Part shown: in pieces, positions 23,201-34,648 of the stretch
How positions within the stretch are numbered: position 1 is the first letter of the stretch
How the letters are laid out: each line of letters opens with the position of its first letter
DNA from: Pholiota molesta
Lineage: Eukaryota; Basidiomycota; Agaricomycetes; Agaricales; Strophariaceae
Direction: 5' to 3'
DNA: 37,039 bases
NCBI GenBank assembly: GCA_014925825.1
Contig: JACGCK010000340.1
Span: 1-37,039, forward strand
Notes under the pieces: model-generated
Told to the model about the DNA's origin: nothing
Seen by the model: only the letters and a program-made list of their open reading frames with translations
Databases searched by the model: none
Position numbers and translations under genes: made by a program

Positions 23201-23329
23201 CCAAGATGCCCGGTCAACCAAATCCATAAACATTGCAGCTAGTTGACGCTTCCCCCGAGATGCTGTGACGACAAGAATGGCGGATATAACCTCCTCGATG
23301 GCGGTCTTTTGAGCTGGTGATACTGTCAT
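20280..23329 (-). CDS. RSC1/RSC2-type chromatin-remodelling subunit: two bromodomains and a BAH domain; four frame breaks
   Basis: A subunit of the RSC/PBAF-like remodeller that reads acetylated histones. Eleven exons: 23329-23186, 23121-22957, 22904-22395, 22345-22296, 22246-22147, 22093-21965, 21909-21612, 21544-21502, 21447-21396, 21311-20711 and 20540-20280. Bromodomain 1 covers about residues 5-112 (SWPEYYE, then FWNALFYNEAGSQI with the acetyl-lysine Asn). A Ser/Pro linker follows. Bromodomain 2 lies at about 255-375, but RRWHESGSEAYGR has His352 where the binding Asn is expected. BAH spans about 425-580 (KLADWVHL, GQVFRCW, VSWYYRPEQT). The frame breaks at C3 21713-21715, C6 20974-20979, C6 20763-20768 (each closes with one added base) and near 20448-20470 (one extra or two missing). 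Restored length is about 784 residues. The minus-strand intron of about 170 bases before the last exon is long for this window. Confidence 0.88.
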
Positions 23330-23861
23330 TGCTGGAAAATAAGCGCCTCGGCGAATTAAGCAGGTTGGCAGCCGTGAGTTTCGTGGTTTGAATGTCGAAT
23401 TTGAAGTAAAGGTAATAATTTAACGTATCCAAAGGCTTTAGAAAGTAGGGAAGTACTTAAAGTAAGTACGGAGAGCGGATGAGATGGCAGCAGGATGGCA
23501 ATATGACTGTCCCAAAAATGACCGTCTTGTTGCAGAATGGAACTTGTTTGGCTTGGCTGACTAATCATCAGTGGCACGGTGGGAAATCAATCTGATCCCA
23601 ATTGCAGACGTCCGCGTCCGCCAAAGACCAGAAAATACCTGTTCACTATACAGCTGAGTAATTCAAAAGTTCTATTATGCCATATAATATGTGATTTTTT
23701 ATTACTACCAGCGTTAATGGGCAGATTCTGAAACGGTCTCATCAGGTCACTCACAAAATCACATTCCTCAATGTTTGCTCAATGTGCTAGCTCTATCTGC
23801 ATATCCCTGTTCCCCCTTTTGCTAATTCTAATTCTATGTTATGAAAAAAAAAATGAGACGC
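23330..23861. other. Upstream region of the RSC gene
   Basis: About 530 bases lie between the RSC start and the decayed exon-1 copy. It has no coding frame and is AT-rich toward 23640-23710. It presumably carries the RSC promoter, unless the duplicated fragment interrupts that promoter. Confidence 0.5.
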
Positions 23862-24030
23862 TATTTGTAAGCTAGATTTAAACAAATGAAGTTGCAGACA
23901 CATTGCAAACATACCTCATAGTACTCCGGCCAAGCTGCTCGGTCAACAATCCATAAATATTGCAGCCAGTTAACACTGGCCTCGAGGCCCTCGAACGACA
24001 AGGATGGAGACTTCAAATAATACTCGCCAC
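23862..24030 (-). pseudogene. Decayed partial copy of RSC exon 1 and intron 1
   Basis: The minus strand here still reads VDRAAWPEYYEV, against VDRASWPEYYEI in the RSC gene about 750 bases away. At DNA level the match runs from the middle of exon 1 (CTTGTCGTYNNA region) through the exon end, the GTATGT donor and almost all of intron 1 up to a ruined acceptor (TTACAAATAG). By eye the core is roughly 80 percent identical. Two bases are lost after ATGGAT, which puts a stop in frame. Because intron sequence is included, this is a DNA-level duplication and not a retrocopy. No copies of later RSC exons are present. Confidence 0.82.
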
Positions 24031-25291
24031 ATCCACATTGGCATTCATGGGTTAATAGTTTCCAGTCCTTGATATCTGCTTTCGACAAGTCACAATACAA
24101 ACGCACGGGGATGCCTGCATTGCATAGAGAAAATGCCAGCCTGTGCCAAACTTAATTCTATCTGATATTCTACTATGTAAAGGCCACTGCTCGGAATGGT
24201 ATGGGTGTCCAAACGCACAAGAACTTGAAGGAAGGAAGTGGCTTGGAATCAACTTGGAATTCGAGAATTGATTTCATTTTATACAAACGTTTTGACTAAG
24301 CAATATTAAATGTGCGCCCTTAACACGAAGTAGTAATTCAATAATAATACTTTGGAGGAGTACTGCTGAAACTTGAGGTAAATACTAAATCATGCTAACG
24401 AATTTGTGGTGAATTCAAGCAAAATCCAATGGCAAAATGGACAAGTTCTTATTTGTCGCTGCTTGTCAGCACCATCAAATTCATCCCCCGGCCAGACCGA
24501 GACAACACATGTTTCTCCAGAAACCCCTATACGACTTGTCCTCATTGCTTACTGGATAATCTATACTCGACGACGAGCTAAACGACGACAAAAAGCTGTT
24601 GGTTTTCTTATAAATGCACTTCTTTTGCGCTGGCAAACACTCGCTCACTCATCAAGTTTACGACATGATCTCAAATTTCCCGTGGCAGTTAGGAGGCCTG
24701 GGTGAAGTGGGCATCTACCAACCTAAATGAGGATCAACTGCTGGCTGCGTCCTGAATAAGAAGAGGCTGACTTATTTTTATGATTCCATGGATATATTAT
24801 GAATGGTATTCGCCAACGTTATTTCTCTTTTACAAATATATGCGACGGACAACTGAACCTCTTCTGTTCCTAGCCTGAAAGGTAAACACAAAATAATCCT
24901 ATCCTCGCTGACACCCAAAGCCAGCAACGAAAAAAAACCCAAGATCCAAACGCTCCAATTCATATAAATCCTACAAACCATCCAAATTCGTCCAATAATA
25001 GTTTCCAAAAACAAGGTATCCGTGTCGAGGTATGGCAAAAAACGGAGGATATTGACGCTGAGTGAGAAATGGCGGTCCACATGTATGCTTCGCGGAAGGT
25101 AGGGCAGTGAAGGGGATAGGAATACGGGTATATGCTAGCAAGCATGCCAACAAAAACGAGGTATCCAACGCCCAAGCGGCGCTGGAGACGGTGCGAGGTC
25201 GTGAACATTCCATCGTGTGTTGCGTGGTCGTCGTGTCTGCCGTTACCGAGGTATATGTCCAGCCCTACGCCCCCAGATGAGCCTCCGCGAT
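24031..25291. other. Intergenic region between the RSC fragment and the C2H2 gene
   Basis: The left part is AT-rich, with no supported gene. The 99-codon plus frame at 24406-24705 has an Arg/Lys-rich patch but no motif. From 24960 on, open frames are shadows of the C2H2 gene or its 3' flank. Confidence 0.5.
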
Positions 25292-26894
25292 TTAGAACAC
25301 AAGCACCCGCCCGAGCATATGCCCACCCCGCCCCCCGAGATTCATGTTGCGCACATCCTTGCCTCCCAATCCCAGGCCATGGCCCAGTCCAGGCCCAGGG
25401 AGCACGCCACTCCACCCACGCGGATGATACGGAGTATTCCCTACGTTCTCGTCCCACGAGTCCCGCTCCTCCCGCGGGGGATTGCGCCGCACAGGTGGCA
25501 GAGGAACGACGGTGACGCGGTACGAGTCTTCCGAGAGGAGATTGAAATTCTGCAGCGTCGCGGGCACCCACTGCGACGGGGACGGCGCTCGACGGCGGCG
25601 TTTCTGGCCCGGCGCCTTTGCGTTGCTGTTTGGTGAGGTCATTGATAGGTTGCTGGACGATGGTGAGGCGTTGGTTGGAGTGGTCTGTCCGCGGCCGCGT
25701 TTTCCCGTTCTGATGAGAGTTGCGCTGCTGTTGTCCTGAGAGGACACGGGAGATGTGACTGAGGTTATAAGGGAAGTCGGTTCGGATGAATCGGGGGCAG
25801 CAGCTGGTGGCGAGCCCGAATGCGAGTTTGGGGAAGGGGTATTGACAGGTTTCAAGATACAGCGTTTGACGTGTCTGTTGAGGTTGGAGGCAACTCCGAA
25901 GCGACGACCGCACGTTTCACAGACAAATGCTATATCAGAGGTCAGGCGTCGATTTTATACTTCATGCCAAACGGAATAAACTCACCCTTCTCACCAGTGT
26001 GGACGAGCAGGTGCTGAAACCTCTCGTAAGTGATCTAATCTATATGAGGTTAACCAGACGTCACTCACTTTTCTCAATGTGCTGGGTCTATCAAAGCTGA
26101 TGGGTTACGAATGGATCAGTGGGCTGAATTTATGCGAAAAGCAGCCTCCACAGGGCTCACCGTTTATGACACATGGTACAAGCGTGTTTCTTCTCCCGCG
26201 ATAGCGACTCAGGAACCCCCTGGGTGGTTACCCCCGGCTCCTCGGGGCGCAAAGGCAATGCGGCGGCGGATGAGGATACGCGGTGGGCGAGGCCAGCGGA
26301 GCCAGGCGGGATGTCATACCCACTTTGCGCGAGTTCGCTCTCAGATCGGCCGTGCGGATTGAGCAGGATGGCCATCGCCGCTGGGGTGGGCAGCTGCACA
26401 GGCGGAGCACGCACGACCGATATCGTCGATGAAGATGATGCCACGGCCTGATTCGCGGCTGCGTCTTTGATCCCGAAATACGGTGGCTCTGCAGCGGAGG
26501 GATACACAGGCGCAGGAGCGACGATTCCCTGAGTGGCACCTGCTACTCCTATCCACTGGTCCCATGTCGGCTGGTGGTATGCCGATATATCCTCGGGGGC
26601 AGGGATGAAAGTTGCGCTGGAGGAAGGATCCCCGGCGAATCCTAGTCCGGTGGCGTCAAAAGGACCGTCCACAAGACTTGAAGTGCAGACTCTAGACGCT
26701 AGCTCTCCGCGGTCAAGTAAGTATCGATAGCCTTGATGTGGGTAAGTGAACGATGATCCCCTCGAGAAGCCGCTAGTAAAATTTTGACCGTCGTCCTGTG
26801 CGAGAAAAGGATCGGTCATGGGTAGATGGGATACCTGGGGCGTCGGGTCATAATAGTCGTAGTGCAGGGGTGCGTCGTACTGTTGCGTCTGCAT
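25292..26894 (-). CDS. C2H2 zinc-finger transcription factor, two fingers, 475 aa
   Basis: A nuclear DNA-binding protein. Four exons: 26894-26161, 26096-26069, 26013-25986 and 25929-25292; the sum is 1428, exactly 476 codons. Residues 1-235 are low-complexity with many Tyr, Pro, Ser and Ala, probably an activation or interaction region. Finger 1 uses C239, C242, H255 and H259 (HACTMCHKRFDRPSTLRKHL), joined by HTGEK to finger 2 with C267, C270, H283 and Cys287 as the last ligand (HVKRC). A Ser/Pro tail with the basic block GQKRRRRAPS follows and could be a nuclear signal. The fingers are split by two successive 28-base exons. The finger block resembles that of mushroom C2H2 regulators linked to fruiting body development; orthology is a guess from memory and needs a tree. 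Confidence 0.88.
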
Positions 26895-27890
26895 GGCGCC
26901 GGGGGATTGTACAGCGAGAGCGGATGAGCGAATCCACGACGACTGATGTTATATATTTTCCGATCCAAAGCGTCTGTTCAGAGAACGCAGTGGGATTTCG
27001 GAAGTTCAGGCACCTGCCATCGACCTCGAGACGTCCGCTGGGCTTTTACGTAGGAGAATGCGGAGCTCAGTCCGAACCGGGCCTTTCTATCGTCTCTTTC
27101 GCACGCGAAGGCGTCTACTTATCGCGCAGTCACAGTCCAATTTGTAACCACCGCACCGTGCATAACACATCCACGCGTGACGCCTTCATCCTCCCCTCCC
27201 CAGGTGTCAGCCTGCGTCCTCATGTTTTCGCACATGCACCTACGCCCGGAATTCCAGAATCACTCCGCACCCCAAAAATCTATTTCACAATCCCCTGGTG
27301 ATTTCACACTTTCTTCTCTTACCTCATGGTTGCTGGTACAATTGTTCATCCATCCAATCCAATCTTATTTTTTTTTTGTGTGGACCTACATGAATTAATC
27401 GGTGCCATCGATACCAACATCTCAGGTAGCCTTTAAGCGCTTTTTGATCAGTCAGGGTCATTACAGCAACTTTATTCGCAATGTAGATAAATTTCAAAGC
27501 ATGAAAGGGATCAAACAAAGGCCTTCGTTGGGCAAGCTCGCCGGAGATATCACAACCTACAAGGTGATCCAGCGAACCTTCAAGACATCTTGCCGAGATC
27601 TTATTCAGTTCACGGAATGTCGCATTGCATTTGGCAACGAGGAATAGTCAATGTGAACGACAGGACATGTTGCAAGACATGCGTTCTCTGCTTATTTGTA
27701 AACCCTCGTCGATCGCCGGCACCGAGCCAGACAAAGACAAAGATCTATGTGTACAGTTATCAAGAATCTTTTATTGGGCACAGTCAAATTCTACGCCCTT
27801 TAATCAGCGACCCATCATCTCTCGCCTACCATTCTATCTTGTAAACTTTCCCAACAACTTGCTCCCAGCTAAAACAATATCAGGGCCGTC
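26895..27890. other. Intergenic, 1 kb, 5' flank of the C2H2 gene
   Basis: This is the promoter side of the C2H2 gene and the 3' flank of the GH99-like gene. The plus frame 27402-27647 (81 codons) lacks motifs. No repeat or RNA gene was recognised. Confidence 0.5.
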
Positions 27891-30800
27891 TCAACACGAG
27901 ATCGTTCGAGATCGCTCACTTTTCCCCAGATTTCCTAACTGCGATTCAACCTGTTCTCTCGTTTTCCTACCTGCGTATTTATCCAGCGCGTTCAAAGTAA
28001 ACCCAAGGGCCGTCGGCGGCGTGCTTGCATTCGGTGGCCTCGGCTGGGACGTCGAATAATGCGTCGGCGGCCCTAATCAATCAATAATAATGGTACCAGC
28101 CTTATGGTCAAGAAGAGTGACAAGGTTGTAAAAATAAAACCGAGGTTAAACTTACGAGGAGGGATGTTCGAAGCCCCCGAGCCAACCCCACTGGGCACCC
28201 ACGGATCTGGCTGAGGATAAGATTGGCCCCCACCCCGCTGGGATAGGCACTCGAAGGGGGCATGCCATACTGGCTCGGGTACAGCGAAGATGGGAATGCA
28301 GAAGCGTTCGCGCCCGGCATATTCATCTCACTCGCGCTGCTTCCATAGTAGCTGCCTTCTCCTGGACCGCCCGGCGCCTGGGGGAAGTGGTACCGCCCGT
28401 CCTGCCCCTCCAGGTTCTGCGATGACGCATTCGAGATCGCAGAAGATGACGGATTAGGTGGGAAGGAAGGCCCGGCGTAATACGAGCCCTGCACAGGGCT
28501 ATACGGGCGTGACGACTGCCCCGGGAATGTCGATGGGCCAAGTGGATTGGGCGGCGGAGATACACTGGGGCTACTGCCCCACGACGCATAGTTCGCGCCA
28601 TGTGTTGGCTGGTATGCGGAGCCGCCTGCTGGTGCTGGATACGCCGGTCCCGCCTGTCCTGGATAACTTGACATCGGGGGAGAATAGCCTGTCGTTGAAG
28701 GATTTGGGAAGTAAGGCGTATCATAATCGCCGCTCGGCCCTGACATAGAAGTTTCCAGGGGTGTATTATATCTTCCAGGCTGTGGAAAGGCGTTATCGTT
28801 CGGATTATTGTATGGGTTGCTATTAGGGTGGAGATTCGAAGAGGCATAAGGAGCTGTTGGGCGCGAAGCAGCTGTACTGGGACCAGAATAGTATGCAGGC
28901 CCGTGAGACGGAGACGGAGGCTGCTGGGGCGGTCTATTATGCAAACTGGCGGTCGGCCGCAAACTGGGTCCACCTCCGCCATAGGACGACGCAGTAAATG
29001 AGTTGGGTCTTGATAAATTAGCACCGCCTCCAGCAGAGTTCCCAGTCGAACCATGGCCGTGAGCGCTTGTTGGCGTTGTTGGGGATATCGGCTTGGGCCC
29101 GGGCGGCACAGACGAAGATGAAGGCCGTTGTGGTACGCCCCATTCCGGAGGCGGCCATTGTGATGGTGCAGAAGACTGTTGCGGAGGATTGCTCGGAGGA
29201 GGTATAGGTGGTGCGTAACTAGATTGATGGCCATGAGGCGAATGGGAAGGTGAATGAGGCGCGCTTTGTCCGGTCTGCGAATGTGGCCGAGACTGAGACT
29301 GAGGTCTCGACAAGCTCTGCGGGCGAGAAGGTCTTCCAGGATATGGAGCGGCGGCAGAGCTATCATTGACTGGATGTATGGGATCCTTGGGCGGGGGCGG
29401 AGGAGGGCCCGTATCGGAATAGAAATTACCACCAGCAGTATTAGACGCAGAGTTGCTTCCTTCGGAGATGTGGTGACGTCCAAAGTCATGAGCAAGAGAA
29501 ACAACGGGGTCAGCCTGGTAATTTGGGTGGTGCTGTGGTGGAATGTTAGTAGCAGTGGTTGGACCAACAGCAGAGACCGTGTTACTCCGAGAGGGAGGCT
29601 GAGACGAAGCAGGAGTAGAGACATTCGTATGGAGAGGAGATACAGTTACTTGAGGAATGCTGGAAGACCGCGCTGGGACTAAATTTACAGCAGGAGCAAC
29701 AACGGCAGGCGCAGCAGACTCAGCGGGAGCAGGGACATCGGGTTCATCTTCAATCATCGTATACGCAGGAGGAGGAGCGTCGTCCTTATCATCCTTCTGC
29801 GATAAAAGCCATTCTTCGTATGATTGACCTTCTCCTTCCCCAGACCCTGAGCCGCTACCGCTAGCACCACCAGCCATTACAGAGCCCGAAATAAATTCGC
29901 CCGATTTCTGACTGACCTCTTCGTACTTGGGTCTAGACGACCAGTAGTCCTGCAGCTCTTTTGAAGGGAAAGTCTCATGTATACGACGTTCGCCGCGCAG
30001 GCCTTCAGCAGCAAAGCCACAGATGCGCATGTACCTATTTGATATAATTCATGATTATTCCGTTTTATAACGTGGATCAAATGGACGCGTCAATGGACTA
30101 ACCAGTCAGAAGGACAATCATATCCGTCCTCATCCAGAGCCATAAAACGAAACGTGTCAGAATGTGGCAGATTTCGCTTGAGCTCGACGACCGGCATGAG
30201 CGCCGTCCCTTCATCATATCTCAAAAGTTAGAAGGTAGTCAGCATAAAAGACTTAAAAAAGAACACCGCGAAGTTTATCAGATCACTCACTCGTCCCACA
30301 TGGCACCGTAGATCGTACGCACACCCATCCGTTTCGCGTTGGCGATCTGCTTCCAGAGGAAGCGGCCACCGCGTCGTTTAATGTTATTGAATCCCCAATG
30401 CCCTTCGGACATATTATATCCCTGCATCGTTCCCATAACATTAATGGGAATGTCACTGCCTTACACCGATATACGCACCGATCCACCAGGAAGCACCACA
30501 GGAATATAGTCGATCTTCCTCCCGGTGCCCTTCTCGTTATGCTGCGTGATAAGTTCTACGTCACCTTTCATTTTCGTCTCCATGAACTGGTCAGCTTCCT
30601 GGTCACTGCTATATCTGCCCACAGTCCACGGCGAGATCGCGTCGAAATCGCCGAGCCACACGTCCAAAAAGGCCGGATTGCGATCAGCATCGCCCTCCGC
30701 CGTCCGCCAGCTCGCGGGCGTACCGCCCATGATGTACACCCCTCCGGGAGTAGTATCGCGAAAGAACTGGGTGATGGAATGGACGAGCTCAGGGGTGTGT

Positions 30801-31855
30801 TTCGCGTTGTCAAAGCCAAAACCTAAAGTTGACTTCTGCTTGAATTATCGCGTACAGAAGCGCTGGAATGGATCTGACATACCCCATAAAGCAACGACGG
30901 GCTTTCCTTTCTCTTTCAAGTAATTCGGGCTGTCCAGGACGCCTTTATTACGCACTAGATGTGCCCAATCATGTTCTATGATCGCCTTGAGGCGCTCTGG
31001 AGCAACGCCCACCACATCATACCTATATGTGTATTACATATCAGCATTTCGTTGGCCTTGAGCGCAAATATGCATGGAATGACGCTGCAGAGATGGGATA
31101 TAGCGCTTACATTATTGCGAAAACGCGCCCTTCTTTTTCCGCAGCTTCCCTGACTCGATCGCCCACCTCATCCCGTATGCGTCTGATCCCTTCCTGTCCG
31201 CCTTCCACATCGCATTGGCCCACAAAGCGCTGCAGGAAAGCTCCATCGACGCCATGCTGCGCCATCCAATGGAAGTGCCTGTGGAGCGTTCGACTTGGAA
31301 TTCACATTTCGGTCTGAAGACATCAGAAATACATACCTTTGCACTGTTTTTGCATTCCGGGAGGAGAAGAGGAATACGGGATCGCCGCTCTGTGTCTTCA
31401 GACCGGGGGCAGGGAAGAGTTCCGATGGCGAGTAAGCCGATACATCTGGCCAGAGATCGGTGTTGGGGTGTCCGCCGTCGGGGATCGGCTGATTGAACCA
31501 ATGCAGCCAGCCGTGGTGGCCTGGTCCTACTGGCTCTCCGTCGCCCGGACACGTAAACCTGCGAATAAGGAGTTTAACGGGGATTTAGAGGATTCTCAAA
31601 GGCGTTGTTTATGGATGGCATGTTCGACTCTTCGCTCCACTACCTCCACCACCAATGATAAGACGCTTTTGGAGAAAATTGGGCTTACCATCCCTGATAG
31701 CCAACCAGAAATTTATCGTGGATAGTCGACGGGGTAGCTCTGCGGTCGAAGGGTACCATTACTTATATTAGCACATCAAATACACAATGACGAACGGCGA
31801 CGCACCTTCTCAAGACCTTCCCCGCATTCTGATTATAAGAACTTGAGCTAGCCAT
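27891..31855 (-). CDS. GH99-like (xylosidase/arabinosidase-type) protein with a very long Pro/Ser-rich tail, about 1094 aa; one frame break
   Basis: Ten exons: 31855-31806, 31739-31689, 31558-31337, 31278-31111, 31022-30883, 30822-30479, 30421-30291, 30219-30103, 30034-28156 and 28072-27891. Residues 1 to about 455 form a TIM-barrel-like hydrolase part: KFLVGYQGWFTCPGDG, HGWLHWFNQPIPDGG, then MWDEYDEGTALMP (366-378), which parallels the WNEWxEGxxLxP block of GH99/WbsX-like proteins and offers Glu369/Glu372 as acidic candidates. There is no signal peptide, so secretion is doubtful. The tail of about 600 residues is Pro/Ser/Gly/Tyr-rich, begins with an acidic segment and a PPPAY motif (495-499, a PPxY for WW domains), and ends FTLNALDKYAGRKTREQ. 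The last part (GQSYPQPDPW...) is off frame unless one G is added at the C5 run 28227-28231; then phases close. Substrate unknown. Confidence 0.85.
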
Positions 31856-32471
31856 TATATAAAGATGATGATCTAGGAGGAATAAGGATGCTGAGTTTTG
31901 GAATTGAAAGCTCGAATGTTTGGACTCTGGAGTGGCAGTTGGAAAGAAGATGCTTTTGGTTGATTGTGATGGTGAGACTTAGAACAAGACCACTCGCTCC
32001 CGCAGGGCATTAAAGGAGGATATATATGGCGTATGACATTTGGGTGTGTCCCGAAGGCTAAGCACTGCCGCTGTCCTTCCAGTGTTGGGCTGTGCAGCCT
32101 GCTGTGCTTGCTTGTCTTTGTAAAACGGAATGAATTTTGGAACAATCCGGCGAAATCTAATTGTCACAGTTTTTCTCAGGGGCCCGTCACCGAGGTGCGA
32201 GATGAGATGAGGCTTGCCGCTTGGATGAGGCCGATGGCCAGCATTTACCGTAGTTGAAATGCACTTTACCGGCCAAAATTGAAGGCGTTTTATACAGTAT
32301 GTAGAGGTCAGCAGGGGTAAGCTAGACTTTAGAGTGACAATAATTTATCTGCAAATATAGAGCTAAATTACCTGCCAAATATTGACAGCCTTACATCTTC
32401 ACTACAACTTGAGTCAACAGCGCTCATCGTTGGCCTGCCGATATCCTTGTACACAGGAACACCCACTATCA
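31856..32471. promoter_or_regulatory. Divergent intergenic promoter region (GH99-like gene / P-loop kinase gene)
   Basis: 616 bases separate the two start codons. A TATATAT element at 32021-32027 lies about 165 bases before the GH99-like ATG on the minus strand. No coding frame of note. Confidence 0.5.
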
Positions 32472-33347
32472 ATGGACGCGGAAATTGAGGAGCTCGCACT
32501 CCATCTGGTGCACAAACTAGACCAGTACGAGCACTTTAATCTCTACTCCTGAGTCCTATTAGGGTAACCCGCCGGCACCAGCACTCCCCCGCCTACTCGG
32601 ATTATAGTTGGAATTGCAGGTATACCTGCATCTGGAAAATCGACCTTTGCCCACATCCTGGCTGAGCGCATCAACGCACTGCTTGACGCCCGTCTGGCAG
32701 TGCCCCATCCCGACCGTGATCACGATCAAGCGATCTTAGTTGGACTAGATGGGTGGCACTTGACCCGAGCCCAGCTGGACGTCTTTCCAGACCCTCAGGC
32801 CGCGCACGATCGACGGGGCAGCCATTGGACGTTCGATGGGGCAGGCTATGTCAAGTTTCTCCGGCAACTCCGCGAGACCACCAACCCTTCCACTGTTCTT
32901 ACTGCTCCTTCGTTCGATCATGCACTCAAAGATCCCACTCCAGATGCTGTGACCATCCACCCTTACCACCGCATTGTGCTTATAGAAGGATTATACATGT
33001 TCCTCGCTATCCACCCATGGAGTGACGGTGGCTTCCTGTTGGATGAACGATGGTTCGTCGAAATCGATCTAGCTGAAGCGCGGAGAAGGCTCGTTGACCG
33101 ACACCTGGTGACTGGCGTGGCAAAAGATCGGACGGAGGCTGAATGGAGGGCAGATGCGAATGATGTACCCAGTGCGTCGATCCACCAGTTGATTCTTGCT
33201 TATCCTTATCGATCGACCTTTTCGTTGTGTTCAGACGGGCAATTTATCATCGCCAACATGTTGGAACCTACACGAGTTATTCACAGTAAAGATATACCTA
33301 GTCTATCGAGACCTAGTCTGGACGATGTCGAAACAGCGGCCGCATAA
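32472..33347 (+). CDS. P-loop kinase of the uridine kinase/phosphoribulokinase group (YFH7-like), 251 aa
   Basis: Three exons: 32472-32524, 32582-33171 and 33235-33347; lengths sum to 756. The Walker A loop is GIPASGKST (31-39). GLDGWHLTR and the later RGSHWTFDG carry the acidic and aromatic residues expected to bind the phosphate acceptor, and IVLIEGLYMFL is the Walker B-like strand. The lid region reads RLVDRHLVTGVAKDRTEAEWRADAND. The second intron was placed because it joins DVP to NGQFIIANMLEPTRVI, the usual DxPNGRxI turn; without it 21 non-family residues would be read. Yeast Yfh7 has the same fold but a longer lid insert. The substrate (nucleoside, sugar or cofactor precursor) is not known. 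Confidence 0.87.
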
Positions 33348-33369
33348 ACGACCCGCTATACTGGAACTA

Positions 33370-33606
33370 TCAAATGGAAACATTTATTTTCTTCCCTCGT
33401 TTCTGCTTCAACATAATGTCACTGTCGCCATCCACAGTCGATCGAAGCTCGAAAACATCACTATCACAAACACAACCCGTAAAAGTGTTATCCGTGATGT
33501 TCTGAATCTTCTTCCATCGATCTCTTTCGTTAGGTCCAGAATTCTCCAGGAATGGCACTCTTCGCGGGAGGGCCTTCGCGGGAGTACGTCCCGGTGTCCG
33601 ACCTGA
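33370..33606 (-). CDS. Possible small protein, 78 aa, unsupported family
   Basis: The minus-strand ATG at 33606 gives MSGRTPGRTPAKALPRRVPF... ending KKINVSI. The N-terminal half uses codons like real genes nearby and has a basic Pro-rich start. There is no family motif. It is convergent with the P-loop kinase gene, its stop only 23 bases from that gene's stop. It could be the last exon of a longer gene or chance. Confidence 0.25.
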   Translation of the reverse strand, partial: SGRTPGRTPAKALPRRVPFLENSGPNERDRWKKIQNITDNTFTGCVCDSDVFELRSTVDGDSDIMLKQKRGKKINVSI

Positions 33607-34648
33607 CATTTTCACGTATTCCCTCGTCTGCCTCGTGCTGAAGTTGATTTTTTCTCGTTGACAGTTCAAGGCTGCGCGTTCTTGGATATGGGATGCAGTG
33701 ACCAATTTGAATTGTCGGAAGGCGGAACTGGACGAGTATTGACAGCATTGACCCTAGCAGCCATAGAGATGTGACCCAAGTGTACGCATTGTGCCTCGAA
33801 TTCTTTTCGCACAGCAAATCATTGCAACGTTGTAGTCCTTGCCCTTCTACGCCAACCCTAGTCTCTACGCAGCACACTGGGAACACACCTGATCTAATTA
33901 TAGACCACAGCCCCTGTTGGTCGACAGCTATACGGCATCGTGCACTGGTACTTCTGGATTCTTAAGAACCCTCAACAAGAACGCATTCCAATTCCCAGCT
34001 CGCAGTGGAAGAGGGAAGGGGGACTCGAGGTTGAGTTTCGAGAGAGACGGAGATTAAGCCCCATGACGAAGATGAAAGCCGGGTAGACCGAAATGCAGAT
34101 CTGGAAGGCCACCACGTCGGTCATCACAATGATAAGTACTGTAATTATATGATGGGCGTTTAAAACGGTGCTTCTGCTCGAATATGTAGATAGATTTAAC
34201 TATTCCAGTTCTGCCAGTGGTTGGATAAGGCAGAGCTCAGGCCCTGCCCTACCTTTACAAAACCGCCATTAATACTGATTTCATCAACGTCAATACAGGA
34301 CAAGTTTCAAGGGGCTGAAGGAGGTATAGAGGTAACAAGTTTTACGCATATGAGTTTTTTTATGAACGAGTTAAAATTCGGGATATAGAATGGATATTTA
34401 GCATGCGTTGTTGCATTATGACTTACATGTAAAGGGAAGATCTGAGCGCTCTTGAAGGTACTTGGGATGTCAAGCCAAATAAAGGAAATTCTATCGTTCC
34501 ATTCTTTCGTATCTATATTATGTCTACAATTACAATCCATGCGTACGAAGGGTCCTCACATGCTATACAACTTGAAAAATCTCATGTCTGTCCAATATTA
34601 CCAATGATGAAATCGGGAAAAAATACACATATCCGTCGCTGCCAATGT
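33607..34648. other. Intergenic, about 1 kb
   Basis: No supported gene. The region 34100-34500 is AT-rich with only short frames. It is the 3' flank of the caleosin gene. Confidence 0.5.

Noticed and set aside
24960..25913. 317-codon minus-strand frame
   Set aside because: It is an alternate frame over the C2H2 last exon, which carries the second zinc finger and closes in phase.
28323..29624. 433-codon frame within the GH99-like tail
   Set aside because: It is the same strand in another frame, opened by the Pro/Ser-rich codon composition; the phase-closing gene explains the region.
33530..33886. 118-codon minus frame
   Set aside because: It overlaps the better-looking 78-codon frame in another phase and shows no motif.
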